Origin: Thermophilibacter immobilis
Lineage (GTDB): Bacteria; Actinomycetota; Coriobacteriia; Coriobacteriales; Atopobiaceae
DNA length: 64,000 nucleotides
NCBI RefSeq assembly: GCF_015277515.1
Contig: NZ_CP063767.1
Span: 2,074,770-2,138,769, forward strand
Reading direction: 5' to 3'
Shown here in pieces: positions 1 to 8,047 of the stretch (its first letter is position 1; the number at the start of each line of letters is the position of its first letter). The translations under genes and the position numbers were made by a program. Below the pieces are notes generated by a model. That model saw only the letters and a program-made list of their open reading frames with translations. It was not told the origin of the DNA and did no database searches.

Positions 1-102
1 ATCCCCACGCTGATTCTGTTCAAGGACGGCAAGCCTGCTCACACTATGGTGGGCAACACCCCCAAGCCCGAGCTCGTGGCAGAGCTTAAGGCAAACCTGT
101 AG
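1..102 (+). CDS. trxA: Thioredoxin, C-terminal end (partial)
   Basis: Only the last 33 codons lie in the window. They read IPTLILFKDGKPAHTMVG and end in AELKANL before TAG. The cis-Pro beta strand (IPTL), the FKDGK turn and the final helix are typical of thioredoxin. The CxxC active site would lie upstream of the window. Thioredoxin is a cytoplasmic dithiol reductant. The next gene's Shine-Dalgarno overlaps this stop codon, so the two are probably co-transcribed. Confidence 0.85.
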   Translation: MPTLILFKDGKPAHTMVGNTPKPELVAELKANL

Positions 103-109
103 GAGTTGC

Positions 110-835
110 ATGGGTTCCCCTATGAACTCTATTGTGCAGGGCGTTCGCTCCTTTGGAAGCGGCGCTCTGCATTTGATTCGCACGAACGCCCTCACGCTCG
201 CCCTTCTGGCCGCCGCACTCGTCTTCGTGATGCTCCTCGAGGACGTGGCCGAGGGTGAGATCATGCGTCTTGACGTTCTGGCCTACTGGTTCTTTGTCCA
301 GACGCTCCGCTCCGATGTGGTGACCCCCGTCATGGAGGGGTTCACCTCGCTCTCCTCGGTAGTGGTCGTTGCTGTCATGACACTGGTCGTGGCGGCACTC
401 GCCCCCGGCAAGGCACCGGGCTGGTGCGTCACCGTCAACATCGGGGGCGCCGGCGTGCTGAACATCCTGCTCAAGAACATCATCCAACGTCCCCGCCCGG
501 ACGGCTTTCGCCTTGTTGCCGAGAGCGGCTACAGCTTTCCCTCGGGACACTCCATGATCTCGATGGCGTTCTTCGGGCTCGTCATCTGGATGGTCTGGCA
601 CTACCATGAGGATGACGTCATGCGCTACGTATGGTGCGCTGTCTTTGGCCTCATCATCGCCCTGGTGGGCATCAGCAGAATCTACCTGGGCGTCCACTAC
701 GCCTCGGACGTGATCGCGGGCTTCTGCGTCTCGATCATCTGGCTCGTCTTCTACACAAAGATCATCGCGCCGCTCTTCATGCCCGACCTTCCCGTGCGAA
801 AGAGCGCGCAAAAGCAGATTTCTCCATCTCCGTAA
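110..835 (+). CDS. PAP2-family membrane phosphatase
   Basis: A 241-residue integral membrane protein with the three phosphatase signatures of the PAP2/BacA-independent lipid phosphatase family: KNIIQRPRP (about residues 122-130), YSFPSGHSM (about 144-152) and SRIYLGVHYASD (about 192-203). These carry the conserved Lys/Arg, the SGH histidine and the nucleophilic histidine. Five or six hydrophobic segments surround them. The family dephosphorylates lipid phosphates such as undecaprenyl-pyrophosphate or phosphatidic acid outside the membrane; the substrate here is not shown. The start at 110 follows AGGAG overlapping the trxA stop with short spacing. A second ATG at 122 is possible but badly spaced. 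Confidence 0.85.
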   Translation: MGSPMNSIVQGVRSFGSGALHLIRTNALTLALLAAALVFVMLLEDVAEGEIMRLDVLAYWFFVQTLRSDVVTPVMEGFTSLSSVVVVAVMTLVVAALAPGKAPGWCVTVNIGGAGVLNILLKNIIQRPRPDGFRLVAESGYSFPSGHSMISMAFFGLVIWMVWHYHEDDVMRYVWCAVFGLIIALVGISRIYLGVHYASDVIAGFCVSIIWLVFYTKIIAPLFMPDLPVRKSAQKQISPSP

Positions 836-836
836 A

Positions 837-910
837 GGGCAAAGGGGACTTGTCAGCAGCTTTTTCTCGTCTGGCCGAGTATCAAGGCTGCTGACAAGTC
901 CCCTTTGCCC
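837..910. repeat. 24-bp perfect inverted repeat between convergent genes
   Basis: Arms 837-860 and 887-910 are exact reverse complements, with a 26-base loop that begins with five T. The element fills the whole gap between the PAP2 stop and the convergent phosphoesterase stop. It may act as a bidirectional terminator, but the arms are far longer than usual and no T-run follows either arm. Confidence 0.8.
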
Positions 911-1375
911 CTACGGGAGCTCGATAATGCGTGCCTCGAGGATGGTTCCGTCGTCCCCGCACACGATGCGCCCCATCGAGGGTTGGGAGTGACGCGGATA
1001 GGTGGGGCTCCCGGGGTTCATCACCAAGGTCTTTGTCCATTCGTCGCGCTCCACGAAGGGCGTGTGCGTATGCCCGCAGATGGCGATGTCGCTCATCGAG
1101 AGGTTGAGGTGCTCGCGATAGTGATTGATCTGCCACTTGAGGCCGCTGCCATAGAAGATCTTCCTCGCCCTGACCAGGGGCCCGTAGTCGTAGGCCCAAT
1201 CGTTGTTGCCCAGGCACATCTGAACCGGAGCGATGTCGCAGAGGGTCCGATAATCGGAGGGCGAGCAGATGTCGCCCGCATGCACGATTACATTGGCACC
1301 CTGGAGGTTCTCCAGAAGTCCTGGAGAGAGAAACCCATGGGTGTCCGCGATGATGTCGTAACGCGTCTTTGTCAC
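911..1375 (-). CDS. YfcE/MJ0936-type metallophosphoesterase
   Basis: A 154-residue protein with the calcineurin-like phosphoesterase motifs in order: DTHG (residues 11-14), HAGDI (32-36), GNND (56-59) and GHTHTPF (100-106). The C-terminal NPGSPTYPR is typical of the YfcE family. These residues bind two metal ions, and the family hydrolyses phosphodiesters; the cellular substrate is unknown. The start is GTG at 1375, supported by AGAAAGG seven bases upstream. It lies 11 bp downstream of the LytR-type regulator on the same strand and may be the last gene of that operon. Confidence 0.85.
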   Translation of the reverse strand: MTKTRYDIIADTHGFLSPGLLENLQGANVIVHAGDICSPSDYRTLCDIAPVQMCLGNNDWAYDYGPLVRARKIFYGSGLKWQINHYREHLNLSMSDIAICGHTHTPFVERDEWTKTLVMNPGSPTYPRHSQPSMGRIVCGDDGTILEARIIELP

Positions 1376-1386
1376 AAAAAACCTTT

Positions 1387-2103
1387 CTAGAGGCCTAGGG
1401 CACGCTTGAGTGCGACCACGCGACGCCTCGAAACGGAGATCTTCTTGCCCTCGATTCCGCTGACCCCCAGCTGGAGAATGCCCGAGGAGATGACCTCGAC
1501 GTCTTCCACGTACTTGAGGTTCACGATGTAGCCCCGATGCACGCGGAAGAAGCCATGGGGCGCAAGCTTCTGCTCGAGCTTGGCGAGCGAGATGGTGGAC
1601 AAGAAGCGGTCATCGTCGGTATAGATGCAGGAGTAGTCGTCCTTTGCCTCGACATAGCGAATCTCATCGATGGGGACCAGGACCTTGCGGCCGCTCTTGA
1701 CCACGGGAATCCGCTCGACCGAGGAGTGCGTCTGAGGCTCGGGCTTCATGCGCGCCTGGACCTTGTCAAGCGCCTGGACAAGACGCTCCGGCTCAACTGG
1801 CTTCATCAGGTAGTCGATGGCATCCACCTCGAAGGCCTCGAGGGCATACTCGCTGTAGGCGGTCACGAAGACCACGGAGGGGGGGTTCTTGAGGCGGTGC
1901 AGGGCCTCGGCGAGCTGCATGCCTGACGTCTTGGGCATGGAGACGTCCAGGAACATGACGTCGGCCTTGCCGTCCATGAGCTTCTCGACGGCCTCGCGCG
2001 CACTCGAAGCCTCCGTGATGGCATCGACCCTACCGGTTTCCTCAAGCAGATATCGCAGCTCGGAACGGGCGGGAGCCTCATCATCAACGATCATAGCGCG
2101 CAT
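1387..2103 (-). CDS. LytTR-family response regulator
   Basis: A 238-residue response regulator. Residues 1-120 form a receiver with the acidic pair D7/D8, phospho-acceptor D53 in FLDVSMP, T/S in VTAYS and K in MKPVEP. Residues about 135-238 form a LytTR DNA-binding domain (IRYVEAKDDYSCIY, FFRVHRGYIVNLKYV). The start was set at 2103 (MRAMIVDDE), because in-frame sequence upstream lies inside the kinase gene and does not resemble a receiver. It overlaps the end of the kinase gene by 13 bp, which implies translational coupling. By analogy with LytSR/AgrCA pairs it probably senses envelope state, but no target is visible. Confidence 0.9.
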   Translation of the reverse strand: MRAMIVDDEAPARSELRYLLEETGRVDAITEASSAREAVEKLMDGKADVMFLDVSMPKTSGMQLAEALHRLKNPPSVVFVTAYSEYALEAFEVDAIDYLMKPVEPERLVQALDKVQARMKPEPQTHSSVERIPVVKSGRKVLVPIDEIRYVEAKDDYSCIYTDDDRFLSTISLAKLEQKLAPHGFFRVHRGYIVNLKYVEDVEVISSGILQLGVSGIEGKKISVSRRRVVALKRALGL

Positions 2104-3518
2104 GTGTCGGTCCCTTCGTATGTTGCGCCGGCACCGCCGGCTCCTTGGTTCTCCACGTTGCGGGCGGCGAGAGGAGGCCATACGGGCAGAGCCTCGCATG
2201 CGCCGACGAGCCTCAGCGTCACACACGTGCCCTCCCCCGGCTTCGACACGATCTCGACGCCTGACCCCGCGCCGAAGAAGCGCTCGATGCGTTCGGCGAC
2301 GTTGCGCAGGGCCATGCCGGCCCCCCTGCTCCCGCCACCCGACGGCCTCGGATCGTTGACGCCGGCCAGAAGCCGGTCTGCAACCGTATGATCCATGCCA
2401 AGGCCGTCGTCTGCGACGGCTATAAGGATATCATCACCGTCGGTCGCCACCTGAACGTCCACATGGAGCGTCCCCTCGTCGCGCATGGCATGGCGCACCG
2501 CGTTCTCCACGATGGGCTGCACCAGGAAGGACGGCACGGAGAGGCGCTCGCATCCCGGCTCGACGTGCTCGCTCTCGGAGATGCGATCCTCGCCAAAGCG
2601 GGCCTTCTCGATCTTGAGGTAGCGACGCGTCTGCTCGAGCTCCTGCGAGAGCGGGATGAGGGTCTTCTCGGAGTTCTCGAGCGTACGGCGATAGAAGAGG
2701 GAGAACTCGCGGAGGAGATCGCGCGCCTTCGTGGGGTTCGTGCGCGTAAACGAGGCGATCGTGTTGAGCGCGTTGAACAGGAAGTGTGGGTTGATCTGGG
2801 CCTGCAGGGCCTTGACCTCGGCACGGGCCGTGAGCTCGGCCTGACGGTCGAGCTCGTAGGACGAGAGCTGCGTAGACAGGAGCATCCCCAGCCCCTCGGC
2901 GATGCCCAGCTGCGTTCGGTCGATGTCCAGGTCGCGCCCGTAGTAGAGCTTGATCGTGCCCACGGCGCGCCCCTGCACGAGCAGCGGCACGATGATGCCA
3001 AAGGTATGGCTCTCGTGGCGGCTGCCCAAGACGAAGCGGCGCACGTCCTGCGTTGCCGCATCCATGGCCACGAACGTCTCCATGCGCTTGCTCTCAAGAA
3101 CCTCCAGCGTGGGCTTGGTGTTCTGGGAACCCGACCTAAAGCGCGACTCGAGCGTCCCCTCGTAGGCCAGCACCTGCGAGACGTCCGTGATGGCTATTGC
3201 CGCAGCGTTGGTCTCGGGCAGGAGCAGAGCGCAGATGGCGTGGGCGTTTTCTGCCGTGAGCCCTCCGCCGAGGTGCTCGAGGGTGTTCGAGGCGACGCGC
3301 AGGGTGCGCTCCGTCGCCTCGGAGCGCGTGTGCGAGGAGGTGAGGTTGACGGCCCCGCTCATGACGATGACGGCTGCAAAGCCGCAGCCCGCGAGCATGG
3401 CCACCACGAGGCGGCCGCTCTGGAGGCTCCAGGCGAGCGTCCCCGTTAGCACCAAGGCGCAGACGACCAGAAGCGCGTCGGCAGTCCTGCGCGAGCAGAT
3501 CCTCCCGCGCCGACTCAT
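2091..3518 (-). CDS. LytS/YehU-type sensor histidine kinase
   Basis: A 475-residue membrane kinase. Two hydrophobic helices lie at about residues 14-32 and 37-56. A GAF-like sensor region spans about 75-215, a coiled linker follows, and the His_kinase block QINPHFLFNALN carries phospho-acceptor H245. The ATP-binding domain has the N-box IVENAVRHA and DDGLGMD. The ATG at 3518 overlaps the glycosyltransferase stop as ATGA, and its own 3' end overlaps the response regulator start, so the three genes form one leftward, coupled unit. The signal is unknown. Confidence 0.9.
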   Translation of the reverse strand: MSRRGRICSRRTADALLVVCALVLTGTLAWSLQSGRLVVAMLAGCGFAAVIVMSGAVNLTSSHTRSEATERTLRVASNTLEHLGGGLTAENAHAICALLLPETNAAAIAITDVSQVLAYEGTLESRFRSGSQNTKPTLEVLESKRMETFVAMDAATQDVRRFVLGSRHESHTFGIIVPLLVQGRAVGTIKLYYGRDLDIDRTQLGIAEGLGMLLSTQLSSYELDRQAELTARAEVKALQAQINPHFLFNALNTIASFTRTNPTKARDLLREFSLFYRRTLENSEKTLIPLSQELEQTRRYLKIEKARFGEDRISESEHVEPGCERLSVPSFLVQPIVENAVRHAMRDEGTLHVDVQVATDGDDILIAVADDGLGMDHTVADRLLAGVNDPRPSGGGSRGAGMALRNVAERIERFFGAGSGVEIVSKPGEGTCVTLRLVGACEALPVWPPLAARNVENQGAGGAGATYEGTDTCAL

Positions 3519-4807
3519 TGCATACCATCCGTCAGCGGGGAAAACGCCCCCGTATCCGAGAAGGGGTCGGAGAGGGACCGCAGCGGCTCCTCGCCCTCAA
3601 CGGAGCCGCTCGCCTCGCCTGTACGCAGGATGGCGCTCTGCAGGTAGCGATCCTCCCAGAGCGCCGAGGCGATCGTGGGCCACACCATGGCGAACGAGAG
3701 GTAGCGCGAGCTCGAGGAGCGGGCGAACTTATCCGCCTCGTAGCGTCCGCGCGTAAGAATGCGCAGATACGAGGCTCGATCGGGCCCCACGATCAGACGC
3801 CTGAGCGCCGTCTGGAACACGCGGCGACGCACCTCGGAAGAGAGCCAGGGGGCTGGATAGGGCATGAGGGACTCGCGAGTGACCATCCTGAGGTCGCGGC
3901 GGGAGTTCATGGCATCGAGCTTGCGATACTCGTAGAGCCAGCGGTGCACGTTCTGCATGAAGAGGGACGGCATGGGGGCCATTTCCTCGGGCGGCTGCGA
4001 GCGCACGCACCAGGCGTTGTCAAACCAGACGTCGAGGCCGTTGGCACGCAGGTTCAGAAGGTAGTCCAGGTCCTCTCCGCGCGTGATGTAGGGGTCAAAG
4101 GGAATCTTGGTGAACGCTGCGGCGTGCAGGGCGCAGCAGCAGCCGCACATGTGATTGGAGCGCGTGATCCGCACGGGTCCCTGCGCCTTCTCCATGATCC
4201 TGTTGAAGTCGTCCGCCTTGGTCCAGTACTTCTCGCTCCAGGCGTCTGAGCCCTGGGCATAAGGGGAGCCGGAAGCATCGATGAAGAAGCCACTCTTAGC
4301 AAGGATCTGCAGGTTCTGCCGGGTGAGCGATCCCAGGCCGTAGACGGCGTTGACCAGGAAGTCGGGGTCGAGCACGACCTCGTCGTCATCGAGAAAGACC
4401 GCGACGTCGTACCCAAAGACCGAGGCCACCGCCAGGCCCATGTTCTTGATGGCACCGTAGCCACGCAAGGAGACCGTCTCACCCGTGACGTGATGGGCCA
4501 TCCTGCCCACGGCCTTCTCGACGTGCGCCGCCTCCTGGTCGCCAATGACGAGCGGGTTGAGCGAGGCGTGCGCGCGACAGATGCTGTTCACGCGAGCGCG
4601 GGCCGAATCGGCACATGACGGAGGTGCCACCACGAGAACCACCACGCGCAGGACGCCGCGCACCTGCTCGAGAGAGGCGAGGCACAGCTCGAGCTCCGGC
4701 AGGGGCTTGTCGATGGGTGTGGTGTAGTCGTAGACGCCGCGCTCCCCCAGGGTTCCGGGCTGGTTTCCCTGCGCCCAGTAGGAGGGGATGATGATGACGG
4801 GTCTCAC
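3515..4807 (-). CDS. Family 2-like glycosyltransferase
   Basis: A 430-residue cytosolic protein starting at GTG 4807, preceded by AGGAGG. The beginning, RPVIIIPSYWAQG, is a GT-A Rossmann start, and VAVFLDDDEV (about residues 136-145) supplies the DxD metal and nucleotide-sugar site. ITRGEDLDYLL (about 250) resembles the acceptor-side ED motif. No membrane segments are obvious. The sugar and acceptor cannot be read from sequence; the neighbours suggest an envelope polymer. It lies 8 bp after queT and overlaps the LytS-type kinase. Confidence 0.75.
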   Translation of the reverse strand: MRPVIIIPSYWAQGNQPGTLGERGVYDYTTPIDKPLPELELCLASLEQVRGVLRVVVLVVAPPSCADSARARVNSICRAHASLNPLVIGDQEAAHVEKAVGRMAHHVTGETVSLRGYGAIKNMGLAVASVFGYDVAVFLDDDEVVLDPDFLVNAVYGLGSLTRQNLQILAKSGFFIDASGSPYAQGSDAWSEKYWTKADDFNRIMEKAQGPVRITRSNHMCGCCCALHAAAFTKIPFDPYITRGEDLDYLLNLRANGLDVWFDNAWCVRSQPPEEMAPMPSLFMQNVHRWLYEYRKLDAMNSRRDLRMVTRESLMPYPAPWLSSEVRRRVFQTALRRLIVGPDRASYLRILTRGRYEADKFARSSSSRYLSFAMVWPTIASALWEDRYLQSAILRTGEASGSVEGEEPLRSLSDPFSDTGAFSPLTDGMQ

Positions 4808-4815
4808 GGGGCCTC

Positions 4816-5424
4816 CTAAGCTCGCGTCGCAGCGTCGTCTTTGAGCTTGCCGGGGAGCGGCGTCCTGCGCAGGGCTCGCGCGAGAGGCAGACCCAGGACG
4901 TACATGACCACGGCCTCGCCAAGGGCGGTGGCCACGAGGCCAAAGAGGTACATGGCCGGGTAGGCGCCGTCGAGAGCGATGCTGGTGAACGGAATCGTGT
5001 AGAAGCCAACGCCCCTGAGCAGGAGCGGGAGGTAGGCGGGCACGATAAGCGCGTTCGCGAGCACGGGGCCCAGAAGGGCGAGGGTGAGACGCGCGCGCAG
5101 GCGCCACGTGAGCCAGGCGCCCACCAAGGTGGCAAGTCCCCCAAAGACGACGTCGAGCATGCCGAGCATGCCGGTGCCGGACAAGGCGATGTTGGCAAGA
5201 TTGGCGATCACGCAGCCCAGCGCGAGGCCGGGAACGGCGTCGGCAGTGAACAGGGCCAGAACGCAGACCGCCTCCGAGACGCGAAACTGCACGGGCCCCC
5301 AGGCAAGGCTGCCCAGGAAGAGCATGGTAACCAGGGTGAGAGCCGCGTACGTGGCGGCAATCATTCCGATGCGAACGATTCTCTGGGTGCGGACCGCGGG
5401 CGCGGCCGTACGAGATGTGGACAA
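4816..5424 (-). CDS. queT: QueT-type transporter substrate-binding component
   Basis: A 202-residue protein with six hydrophobic segments and the QueT pattern WGPVQFRVSEAVCVLALFTADAV near residues 42-64, where the substrate-binding acidic residue lies. QueT proteins are S-components of energy-coupling-factor importers for queuosine precursors. No ECF ATPase or T-component is nearby, so it would use a shared module. The start is TTG at 5424, supported by the strong GGAGGT five to six bases upstream. I looked for a preQ1 riboswitch in the short leader and saw none that I could support. Confidence 0.8.
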   Translation of the reverse strand: MSTSRTAAPAVRTQRIVRIGMIAATYAALTLVTMLFLGSLAWGPVQFRVSEAVCVLALFTADAVPGLALGCVIANLANIALSGTGMLGMLDVVFGGLATLVGAWLTWRLRARLTLALLGPVLANALIVPAYLPLLLRGVGFYTIPFTSIALDGAYPAMYLFGLVATALGEAVVMYVLGLPLARALRRTPLPGKLKDDAATRA

Positions 5425-5568
5425 GGGTTACCTCCGTGAAGCGCGTGCGTGCGGGCGGGCAGCGGCTGCGGGCGCACAACCTACCGTGCTAATATTACCC
5501 CCATGTCAAACGAGGTGCACCCCGTCAATGGCGCGGCCACCCGGCTTTGGGCAACAAGAGGAGCCATC
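5425..5568. promoter_or_regulatory. Divergent queT / murT-gatD intergenic region
   Basis: A 144-bp gap between divergent genes. The only A/T-rich patch is GTGCTAATATTACCC near 5488-5502, a nearly symmetrical TAATAT that could act as a -10 element in either direction. No clear -35 partner was found. The GAGG preceding the ATG at 5569 is the murT-gatD ribosome-binding site. Confidence 0.4.
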
Positions 5569-7740
5569 ATGAATTCCCGCGCGAGAATCGCCTGCTGGGC
5601 GGGGGACGTCGCACACTGGGGCCTTGTCAACGTCCTGCGCCGCAACGGCGGCAACATCCCCGGGGCACTCGCGCTGCGCGTTGACCCGGCGCTTATCGGC
5701 TCGCTCGCCGCGGGGCTCGACCGCAGCGTCATGATCACGGGGACCAACGGCAAGACCACCACCACGGGCCTTATCGCCGACGCAATCGCCGCCGGGGGAG
5801 AGCGGGTGGTCTGCAACCGCGCGGGCAACAACATGGAGTCCGGCATCGCCGCCGCCCTGCTCCAGGGACGCCGTGAGAGCCCCCAGGTGGGCTGCCTCGA
5901 GTGCGACGAGCTCTACACCGTGCGCGTGCTGCCCCGCGTGCGACCGCGCGCGCTCGTTCTGCTCAATCTGTTTCGCGACCAGCTCGATCGCTACGGCGAG
6001 ATCGACCACACCCAAGACGTCATCGCCCAGGCGCTCGCGACCTCGCCTGAGACGCTGCTCGTCTACAACGCAGATGACCCCCTGTGCGCCGCCATCGCCG
6101 ACCGCGTTCCCAACCGGGGCGTTCCCCTTGGCGTCGACGAGCCCACGGGCCTTGAGGCGGATCGCGTCTCGGACAGCCGCTTTTGCGCGCGATGCAACGC
6201 CCCGCTTGACTACGCCTACGTCCACTATGGACAGCTGGGCTCCTATCGCTGTCCGAGCTGCGGCTGGGGGCGTCCCCAGCTCGCCTTTGCCGTACGCAAC
6301 GTCGAGCTGGGCCGCGACGGCTACTCCTTCGACGTGGAGGACCGCCGCGCGGATGCGCTCGTGACCCACCACCTGAGCTGCCGCTACAACGGTCTCTACA
6401 TGGTCTATAACATCGCGGCGGCCTTTGCTGCCGCGCTCGTCATGGGGACAGACGCCCAGAGGTTCCAAGGCGTGCTCGATGCTTATCGTCCGGCGTCTGG
6501 GCGCGGCCGGACCTTCTCGGTAGGCGGGCGCGACGTGATGTCCAACCTTGCCAAGAATCCCACGGGGTTCGATCGCATGCTTCAGGAGATCAAGACCGAG
6601 AACGGCCAGCTCATGGCCTTTTTCCTCAACGATAAGGATGCCGACGGCCACGACGTCTCCTGGATCTGGGACGTGGACTTCGAGCGCCTGGGGGACCTCC
6701 CCGACCTCGAGCGCATCTTCGTCGGGGGCACCCGTGCCCACGACCTGGCGGTGCGCCTCAAGTATGCGGACCTCCCCGCGCAGCCCGTGGTCATCCAGAA
6801 CCTGGGGGACGCGCTGCGGCAGTGCGCCGATCAGCCGCTGGAGCGCACGCTCCACGTGGTGGCCAATTACACCGCGTTTCCTCCGGTCGTGGCCGAGCTC
6901 GGACGTCTGGAGAAGAACTTTGCCCCGGCCACGTCTGGGGCCCAGGCTAGCGTACAGGCATCTGCGGGCACACGCTCGGACGCTGCTCCGCTTCCCGCTC
7001 CCCTCGCTCTCGACCACCCCCTGCGCATCGTCCACCTCTACCCGGACGCGCTCAACCTCTACGGAGACGGGGGCAACATCGCGTCACTTCAGAAGCGCTG
7101 CGCGTGGCGCGACATCCCCGTCGACGTTGACCAGGTGCTCATGGGACAGGAGCTCGACCTCTTTGACGCCGATGTCGTCTTGCTTGGCGGTGGCTCCGAT
7201 CGCGACCAGCTCGCCGTGGCCCACGAGCTCCGGGGTCAGCGCGAGAAGCTCGCCTCCTACGTTGCCGACGGCGGCGCCCTCCTGGCCATCTGCGGGGGCT
7301 ACCAGCTGCTGGGCACCTCCTATCAGATGGGCGACGAGAACATCGAGGGCCTGGGCATCCTCGACCTTGTGACCACGGCGGCGAGCACGCGCCTCATTGG
7401 CAACATGGCCGTGAACTCATCCTTGTGCGCCGAGCCCATCGTGGGCTTTGAGAACCACGCCGGCCGCACCGTGCTGGGCGCGAGCGAGACCCCCCTGGGC
7501 GTGAGCCTGGTCCCTGGGACCGGCAACAACGGTGAGGACGGCGGCGAGGGCATCCTCCACAAGGGAGTCGTGGGCACCTATCTACATGGTCCCATACTGC
7601 CCAAGAACCCCGGCGTGACCGACTGGCTCATCGCGCATGCCCTGCGCCGCCGCGGGCTCGCCGTCGAACTCGCCCCCCTCGACGACACCGCCGAGAAGGC
7701 CGCCCACAACGTGGCCCTTAAGATCGCCCGCCGAAAGTAG
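5569..7740 (+). CDS. MurT-GatD fusion: lipid II isoglutaminyl synthase in one chain
   Basis: A 723-residue protein. Residues 1-455 are MurT-like: the Mur-ligase P-loop GTNGKTTT (58-65), a Cys4 zinc ribbon (C206, C209, C228, C231) and the C-terminal catalytic block FFLNDKDADGHDVSWIWD (351-368). After a low-complexity Ala/Ser linker (about 453-482), residues 483-715 are a GatD-type glutamine amidotransferase with nucleophile C575 in AICGGYQLLG and H673 in TYLHGPIL. The known complex amidates the D-Glu of lipid II stem peptide to D-isoglutamine using glutamine. In most Gram-positives MurT and GatD are two adjacent genes. Here one frame runs through both, with no stop. Start chosen at ATG 5569 after GAGG; the in-frame sequence further upstream is not family-like. 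Confidence 0.9.
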   Translation: MNSRARIACWAGDVAHWGLVNVLRRNGGNIPGALALRVDPALIGSLAAGLDRSVMITGTNGKTTTTGLIADAIAAGGERVVCNRAGNNMESGIAAALLQGRRESPQVGCLECDELYTVRVLPRVRPRALVLLNLFRDQLDRYGEIDHTQDVIAQALATSPETLLVYNADDPLCAAIADRVPNRGVPLGVDEPTGLEADRVSDSRFCARCNAPLDYAYVHYGQLGSYRCPSCGWGRPQLAFAVRNVELGRDGYSFDVEDRRADALVTHHLSCRYNGLYMVYNIAAAFAAALVMGTDAQRFQGVLDAYRPASGRGRTFSVGGRDVMSNLAKNPTGFDRMLQEIKTENGQLMAFFLNDKDADGHDVSWIWDVDFERLGDLPDLERIFVGGTRAHDLAVRLKYADLPAQPVVIQNLGDALRQCADQPLERTLHVVANYTAFPPVVAELGRLEKNFAPATSGAQASVQASAGTRSDAAPLPAPLALDHPLRIVHLYPDALNLYGDGGNIASLQKRCAWRDIPVDVDQVLMGQELDLFDADVVLLGGGSDRDQLAVAHELRGQREKLASYVADGGALLAICGGYQLLGTSYQMGDENIEGLGILDLVTTAASTRLIGNMAVNSSLCAEPIVGFENHAGRTVLGASETPLGVSLVPGTGNNGEDGGEGILHKGVVGTYLHGPILPKNPGVTDWLIAHALRRRGLAVELAPLDDTAEKAAHNVALKIARRK

Positions 7741-7994
7741 CTAACTCGTCGCCCCCCTGCGCAGGACGTGACAGATCAGCCTTCTCGCTCTGATCCGCGG
7801 ATTCGCGTCCTTTCAGCGGCGAGTGCGTAGAAGTCCGCGTTTCTCGTGCGCCTGGCCTTCCGCCAACTGGGAAAACGTCCCCTAAAAGGTAAGCTTTCTC
7901 GCAAAGACAGCCTGACTTCTACGCACTCGCCGCTGAAAGGACGCGGGCGCAGCACTCCCCTCGCACTTCTCTACCTCGCGCTCGCTTGACGGAA
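7741..7994. other. Non-coding gap carrying a long hairpin
   Basis: No gene is visible between murT-gatD and the convergent pyruvate oxidoreductase. The stretch is dominated by the 32-bp inverted repeat at 7804-7945, followed by the oxidoreductase terminator. Confidence 0.6.
7804..7945. repeat. 32-bp perfect inverted repeat, 78-bp spacer
   Basis: Arms 7804-7835 and 7914-7945 are exact reverse complements. The spacer has no open frame of note. The perfect match over 32 bp is far beyond a rho-independent terminator, and no flanking duplication was recognised. Confidence 0.85.
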
Positions 7995-8024
7995 AAGGGC
8001 CCCCAGCCGAAGTCGGGGGCCCTT
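7995..8024 (-). terminator. Terminator of the pyruvate oxidoreductase gene
   Basis: GGGCCCCC (7997-8004) pairs with GGGGGCCC around a 10-base loop. On the minus strand the stem is followed by a short T tract (CCCTTTTCC), as expected just after the stop at 8048. Confidence 0.8.
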
Positions 8025-8047
8025 GTCACGTGCGCTTACGAGAGAGC

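Noticed and set aside
5425-5510. PreQ1 riboswitch upstream of queT
   Set aside because: I could not find the class I or II core or a coherent pseudoknot in the short G/C-rich leader.
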